From NCBI GenBank assembly GCA_018384055.1, contig JAHAZL010000092.1, forward strand, positions 1 to 34,961: DNA of 34,961 bases, written 5' to 3'. Made by a program: the position numbers and the translations under genes. Shown in pieces: positions 31,250 to 34,961 of the stretch. This stretch comes from Treponema sp. GTDB taxonomy: Bacteria; Spirochaetota; Spirochaetia; Treponematales; Treponemataceae. Numbering within the stretch: position 1 is the first letter of the stretch; each line of letters begins with the position of its first letter. A model generated the notes under the pieces. The model saw only the letters and a program-made list of their open reading frames with translations, was not told the origin of the DNA and ran no database searches.

Positions 31250-31783
31250 CTAGGTCAAAGAAATTTCACTTAGTTTTTTTGGTGGTTTTCCCTCAGTAAG
31301 AACTATAGAAGCTATTTTTCCTGATGAGGGCATTTTTAACTCTTTCATGAATTCAATTCCTTTCTTTCGCTGAAAATCTTCAAGTCTCTTTGCAAGGGAA
31401 ACATGTGGATAAAATTTTTCAGGACAATAATGAGGGCTGATTATAGTTTCATCCAGCAAAGAAAATGAATCTGAAAACATTTTATTGAGTTTCATAAGTT
31501 TTTCATTTACAACAGGAACATAAAGTACATGGGGAATCTCAGACTGACATTTTTTGAAAGAAACATCAATTTTATAATCCGGGAAAAATGCATTTTCAAA
31601 AACAGATATTATTTTTTCTGCATCAGCCTTACTGTGAAACTGCAGCAAAGTTAAATGAGAAGGAATATGATTGGCAGTCATGAAATCATTTCCTGTGAAT
31701 TCCGCAGTATCATCAATAATCCTGTCCAATGCATGAGAAGTTTGATTGTCAAAACAAGCAGTCACCAGATACATCATTTGCAA
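31250..31783 (-). CDS. 2H phosphoesterase (2'-5' RNA ligase-like)
   Basis: A 177-residue protein with the two histidine motifs of the 2H superfamily: H-L-T-L-L-Q-F near residues 43-49 and H-V-S-L-A-K-R near 126-132, with alternating strands and helices. Members open or form 2',3'- and 2'-5' phosphodiesters in RNA or nucleotides; the substrate is unknown here. It lies 80 bp upstream of the threonine aldolase-family gene on the same strand and may share a transcript. The start could be either of two nearby methionines. Confidence 0.75.
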   Translation of the reverse strand: MQMMYLVTACFDNQTSHALDRIIDDTAEFTGNDFMTANHIPSHLTLLQFHSKADAEKIISVFENAFFPDYKIDVSFKKCQSEIPHVLYVPVVNEKLMKLNKMFSDSFSLLDETIISPHYCPEKFYPHVSLAKRLEDFQRKKGIEFMKELKMPSSGKIASIVLTEGKPPKKLSEISLT

Positions 31784-31863
31784 AATCCGAAATTTCCCAT
31801 TTAGAAATTTTCAATTTAATAAAAATGTATTCTAAATAACAAAACAAAAAAACAATTTTATAT

Positions 31864-31869
31864 TATAAT
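31864..31869 (+). promoter_or_regulatory. -10 element of the dGTPase gene
   Basis: TATAAT lies only 6 bp before the dGTPase ATG, with no Shine-Dalgarno sequence between, so the message may be leaderless. No clear -35 is visible in the A-rich sequence upstream. Confidence 0.5.
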
Positions 31870-31875
31870 ATAAAT

Positions 31876-33156
31876 ATGAAAGATTCATTTGTAAATGTTA
31901 GATGTGATGAGAATAATCCAAAGTGGGAACAAGCCGTAAAACGCGAACATTCCCTCTACAACAGAAATGGAATCCGTTCAGAATTTGAACGAGACTACAC
32001 CCGCATCCTCCACTGCGAAGCCTACAGAAGATTGAAGCACAAGACTCAGGTTTTCTATGCACCGCAGAACGACCACATCTGCACAAGAATCGAACATGTT
32101 AACCATGTTGCAAGCGTAAGCACTACAATTTCAAAACATCTAGGACTCAATGCTGAACTTACTGAAGCAATCGCCATTGGCCACGATATAGGTCATGCAC
32201 CTTTCGGGCATACAGGTGAAGACATACTGAACAAACTAATTTCAAACCAGAAGGAAGGTAAAAATGCACCTAAGAAATTCTGGCACGAAAGGAACAGCCT
32301 TTTCTTTGCAGACTACATTGAAACCCTTCAGGATCCTGACGGTTACGGAACAAACCTTGATTTAACCTACGCCGTTCGCGACGGACTCATCTGCCACTGC
32401 GGAGAAGTCGACCAGCAGGGGTTAAAGCCCCGTGAAGAAGCCATGGATCTATACAACATCAAAAGACCTGGTGTTGTTTCTCCTTACACATGGGAAGGCT
32501 GCATCGTAAAGGTTGCCGACAAGGTTTCCTTTCTTGGCCGTGACATTGAAGATGCAAGAAGCTACCACATACTGGACATGGCAGCTTACCGTCAGCTTAG
32601 GGAAATCGTTGGCGCAACCCTTGGCTTTGGGCCAAACAAGAAATATTCAAACCACACGACAAACGGTGTCTATCGATCAGGCCGTGCAGTAAATACTACA
32701 GTTCTCATAAACGACATGATAGTTGACCTTTGTGACCAGAGTTCTCCAGAAAAAGGTCTTTGCTTCAGCGAACCGTACTACAAGTTCATTTCGGAACTCA
32801 AAAGATTCAGCTATGCCAACATCTACAAGAACTGGAGGCTTGAAGAATTTGCCCGCTATGCAGAAAACATACTGAGCACAATATTCAGGACTTTGATGAA
32901 ACTTCAGGTGTATGCACAGAATGGAAGAGTTGAACAGGCATTGAGATATATGCCAAGCCTTCAGAAAACTTTCGGAAACTGGCTTGTTAAATATTCAAAC
33001 TATGATGCCCAGAAAAAGAACATCCTTCATGTAAAGACAATACAGGTGTTCGACATCAACGACAACGAAAGCTGGGAAAAATGCATCATTGAATTCATCA
33101 GCGGTATGAGCGACCAATTCGCAATCCAGGCTTTCAATGAAATCGTGGGATTCTAA
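31876..33156 (+). CDS. dgt: Deoxyguanosinetriphosphate triphosphohydrolase (dGTPase-like)
   Basis: A 426-residue HD-domain enzyme. Family landmarks are F-E-R-D-Y-T-R-I-L-H-C-E-A-Y-R-R-L-K-H-K-T-Q-V-F, R-I-E-H-V-N-H-V-A, and the HD motif A-I-A-I-G-H-D-I-G-H-A-P-F-G-H-T-G-E. Together H, HD and D give the metal site. It hydrolyses dGTP (or dNTPs generally) to deoxynucleoside and triphosphate, adjusting dNTP pools; some members also serve in phage defence. Length is typical of the dGTPase-like type. No ribosome binding site precedes the ATG. The last 20 bp overlap the following YkgJ gene. Confidence 0.92.
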   Translation: MKDSFVNVRCDENNPKWEQAVKREHSLYNRNGIRSEFERDYTRILHCEAYRRLKHKTQVFYAPQNDHICTRIEHVNHVASVSTTISKHLGLNAELTEAIAIGHDIGHAPFGHTGEDILNKLISNQKEGKNAPKKFWHERNSLFFADYIETLQDPDGYGTNLDLTYAVRDGLICHCGEVDQQGLKPREEAMDLYNIKRPGVVSPYTWEGCIVKVADKVSFLGRDIEDARSYHILDMAAYRQLREIVGATLGFGPNKKYSNHTTNGVYRSGRAVNTTVLINDMIVDLCDQSSPEKGLCFSEPYYKFISELKRFSYANIYKNWRLEEFARYAENILSTIFRTLMKLQVYAQNGRVEQALRYMPSLQKTFGNWLVKYSNYDAQKKNILHVKTIQVFDINDNESWEKCIIEFISGMSDQFAIQAFNEIVGF

Positions 33157-33601
33157 AAAAGTGGAAGAAGTTAAATTTTCCTGTAACGGCTGTTCCCTTT
33201 GCTGCAGGTTCAAGGGTGGTGTCGTAATGCTTTCAGAAGATGATTTGTCGCGTCTTGCTTCCTGGGCAGAACTCACGGAAGAACAGTTCATAAAGGTGTA
33301 CTGCCAGTGGCTTGAAAATGCAGACGGAAAGGAATACCTGTGTTTGAAAACAATGCATAAATCAGAGGAAACAGACGATTGCATTTTCTGGGACCCTTCA
33401 CTTCCAGGCTGCCAGTGCTACGCTGCCCGTCCAGTTCAGTGCAGCACCTACCCTTTCTGGACTAAGATTCTTGAATCAAAAGAAAAATGGGATGCTGAAA
33501 AAAAACACTGTCCTGGAATCAATGAAGGTGAAATTCATCCAGCAAAAGAAATCGAATCTGAATTAAAAAAATACGAAGGCAGAATTCCCATTACAAGATA
33601 A
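33137..33601 (+). CDS. YkgJ-family cysteine-cluster protein
   Basis: A 154-residue protein with the metal-binding pattern C-N-G-C-S-L-C-C near residues 16-23, later C-Q-C-Y, V-Q-C-S-T-Y-P-F-W and a final H-C-P-G. This is the Zn/Fe-binding CxxCxxCC family; the molecular role is not known. It begins inside the last 20 bp of the dGTPase gene in another frame, so the two are coupled. A GTG about 8 codons in is an alternative start. Confidence 0.85.
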   Translation: MKSWDSKKVEEVKFSCNGCSLCCRFKGGVVMLSEDDLSRLASWAELTEEQFIKVYCQWLENADGKEYLCLKTMHKSEETDDCIFWDPSLPGCQCYAARPVQCSTYPFWTKILESKEKWDAEKKHCPGINEGEIHPAKEIESELKKYEGRIPITR

Positions 33602-33604
33602 AAA

Positions 33605-34009
33605 TCATTTTATCACTTCACTCCAGGAAGGAATCTTTTTTCCTTCCTTAACAGCCTTGTCTACCATTGTGTAATATTTTATTTTCTTTTCCAGATGGGC
33701 AAGGCCTGCCTTAAGGTCCTTTATTTCTTTTTCTGTTTTCTTTTTCTGCTCCATCATCATTTCAAGAATATTCTGCGACTTTTTTTGAATGTTTCTTTCA
33801 TACTCAAAGAAGCGTTTTATTTCCTTTAATGGAAGACCGGCTTTTTTAAAACACTCAATGGCATTAAGCCTGTCCACATGGGAATCATCATACTTTCTGT
33901 GATAGCCGTTTAGATGTTCAACATTTTCCAGCAAACCTATTTCCTCATAATATCTGAGGGCCGAAGAAGTAAGATTAAATTTATCTGACATTTCCTTTAT
34001 TGAATACAT
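33605..34009 (-). CDS. MerR-family transcriptional regulator
   Basis: A 134-residue MerR/AdhR-type regulator. The winged helix is Y-S-I-K-E-M-S-D-K-F-N-L-T-S-S-A-L-R-Y-Y-E-E-I-G-L-L, then R-K-Y-D-D-S-H-V and G-L-P-L-K-E-I-K-R-F-F, followed by a long coiled coil (about 75-115). No cysteines are placed for metal binding, so an aldehyde, redox or organic signal is more likely. Start 34009 follows AAGGAGCATGT. It is divergent from the aldo/keto reductase, whose promoter has the 19-bp spacer that MerR activators act on. Confidence 0.9.
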   Translation of the reverse strand: MYSIKEMSDKFNLTSSALRYYEEIGLLENVEHLNGYHRKYDDSHVDRLNAIECFKKAGLPLKEIKRFFEYERNIQKKSQNILEMMMEQKKKTEKEIKDLKAGLAHLEKKIKYYTMVDKAVKEGKKIPSWSEVIK

Positions 34010-34049
34010 ACATGCTCCTTTCACCAGTCATATTTTATCACAAAACCCC

Positions 34050-34080
34050 TTGAGTTCAAGTTAACTTTAAGTTGTATTAT
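34050..34080 (+). promoter_or_regulatory. MerR-type promoter of the aldo/keto reductase gene
   Basis: TTGAGT (34050-34055) and TATTAT (34075-34080) are separated by 19 bp. The palindromic core AAGTTAACTT sits in the spacer, as in AdhR/NmlR-like operators. A second AT-rich -10 choice, TATAAT at 34080-34085, would give an unlikely 24-bp spacer. Confidence 0.7.
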
Positions 34081-34098
34081 ATAATCGGAGGAACAGCA

Positions 34099-34961
34099 AT
34101 GAGCTACTTTGCTTCTGAAAAAAGATATGACGGAATGAAATACAATCGCTGCGGAAAGTCAGGCTTGATGCTTCCGGCTGTATCCCTTGGTTTATGGCAC
34201 AACTTTGGAACAAACGATGACTTTGAAACCATGCGACAGATGTGCTTTACCGCCTTTAATGCAGGAATCACACATTTTGATCTGGCAAACAACTACGGTC
34301 CACTTCCAGGTTCTGCAGAAGAAAATTTTGGTAAGATACTGAAGGAAGATCTTGGCATTTACAGGGATGAACTTATTATTTCCACAAAAGCAGGATATGG
34401 AATGTGGCCTGGTCCTTACGGTGACTGGGGCAGCAGGAAATATTTGATTGCCAGTCTTGACCAAAGCCTTAAAGGGATGGGACTTGAATACGTGGACATT
34501 TTCTATCATCACCGCATGGATCCAAGCACGCCTCTTGAAGAAACCATGGGTGCATTGGATCAGATTGTAAAATCAGGGAAAGCCCTCTATGTTGGAATTT
34601 CTAACTACGATGGAAAGACAATGAAGAAGGCGGCAAAAATTCTGTCTGACCTTAAGACGCCTTTCATCATCAACCAGAACAAGTACAACATTTTTGACAG
34701 AACCATTGAAAACAACGGTCTTAAGAAAAATGCTCCTGCAGAAGGAAAAGGAATCATCACCTTCTCTCCTCTTGCACAGGGACTTTTGACTGACCGTTAT
34801 CTTAATGGTATTCCAGAAGACAGCCGAATCGGAAAAAATACACCATTTCTGCGCAAGGAAGCCCTTACAGAAAGCATAATTTCAAAAATCAATGGACTCA
34901 ATAAAATTGCCGAATCAAGGGGACAGACCCTTGCTCAGATGGCCTTAAGCTGGATTCTAAA
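34099..34961 (+). CDS. Aldo/keto reductase, YghZ-like (cut by window end)
   Basis: The first 287 residues are present with no stop. The pattern is that of the L-glyceraldehyde-3-phosphate reductase (YghZ) group: L-P-A-V-S-L-G-L-W-H-N-F-G, F-D-L-A-N-N-Y-G-P with the catalytic aspartate and tyrosine, S-T-K-A-G-Y-G-M-W-P-G-P-Y-G with the lysine, Y-H-H-R-M-D, and Q-N-K-Y-N-I-F. It reduces aldehydes with NADPH in the cytoplasm. GGAGG precedes the start by 7 bp. It is probably induced by the divergent MerR protein as an aldehyde-detoxifying response. Near the end GGGGACAGACCCT encodes the conserved R-G-Q-T-L. Confidence 0.92.
   Translation, partial: MSYFASEKRYDGMKYNRCGKSGLMLPAVSLGLWHNFGTNDDFETMRQMCFTAFNAGITHFDLANNYGPLPGSAEENFGKILKEDLGIYRDELIISTKAGYGMWPGPYGDWGSRKYLIASLDQSLKGMGLEYVDIFYHHRMDPSTPLEETMGALDQIVKSGKALYVGISNYDGKTMKKAAKILSDLKTPFIINQNKYNIFDRTIENNGLKKNAPAEGKGIITFSPLAQGLLTDRYLNGIPEDSRIGKNTPFLRKEALTESIISKINGLNKIAESRGQTLAQMALSWIL

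Noticed and set aside
34916..34932. Palindromic repeat inserted in the aldo/keto reductase
   Set aside because: R-G-Q-T/S-L-A-Q-M-A is a conserved motif of this enzyme family, so the resemblance to GGGGACAGACCCC is probably coincidence.

Overview
The window looks like chromosomal DNA of a Treponema-type spirochaete, probably from a gut or rumen. Evidence: AT-rich genes, a BspA-type leucine-rich-repeat protein, a double-Cache chemoreceptor, a GH120 beta-xylosidase, and many copies of a short GGGGACAGACCCC palindrome that reads as R-G-Q-T-P when it falls in a gene. The genus is an inference from overall character; no rRNA gene is present.

Layout. 0-7.9 kb is an accessory, partly decayed stretch: an HNH endonuclease, a broken leucine-rich-repeat gene, an intact chemoreceptor, a broken lipoprotein, and an NgoBV-like restriction endonuclease whose cytosine methyltransferase survives only as its last 43 codons, next to a nested palindrome and a degenerate tRNA-Lys-like sequence. 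7.9-9.7 kb is a Y-family polymerase plus YolD-like partner behind three GTATAC boxes spaced exactly 14 bp apart. 9.7-15 kb holds a beta-xylosidase, a PQ-loop protein fused to an SGNH-like domain, and a CitA/DcuS-type two-component pair. 15-18.4 kb is sufCBD (Fe-S cluster assembly) with a candidate operator over its promoter. 18.4-22 kb is a second accessory island: a toxin-antitoxin pair with a frameshifted toxin, an EndoU-type toxin fragment with two frameshifts and an intact candidate immunity gene, a chimeric macro/UDG-like gene, palindromic repeats, and tRNA-Arg(TCT) followed by a secreted or anchored DNA/RNA nuclease.

23-29.2 kb is the most coherent functional unit, all on the minus strand: SDR dehydrogenase, AraC-type regulator, class-III PLP enzyme, APH-type kinase, APC permease and a PII protein without the usual T-loop tyrosine. 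The kinase plus class-III PLP pair is the pairing known for phosphorylation followed by phospho-lyase breakdown of amino alcohols (ethanolamine, 1-aminopropan-2-ol or 5-hydroxylysine). The cluster therefore suggests import and catabolism of such a compound under nitrogen control. Both transcription units carry an intrinsic terminator just upstream of the first ribosome binding site, suggesting attenuation. The right end has a HAD phosphatase, a threonine aldolase-family enzyme, a 2H phosphoesterase, a dGTPase, a YkgJ cysteine-cluster protein, and a MerR regulator divergent from an aldo/keto reductase that runs off the window.

A recurring theme is partner loss: the antitoxin and immunity genes survive while their toxins are broken, but in the restriction-modification locus it is the methyltransferase that is gone. 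Several lesions are single-base and need read-level confirmation.
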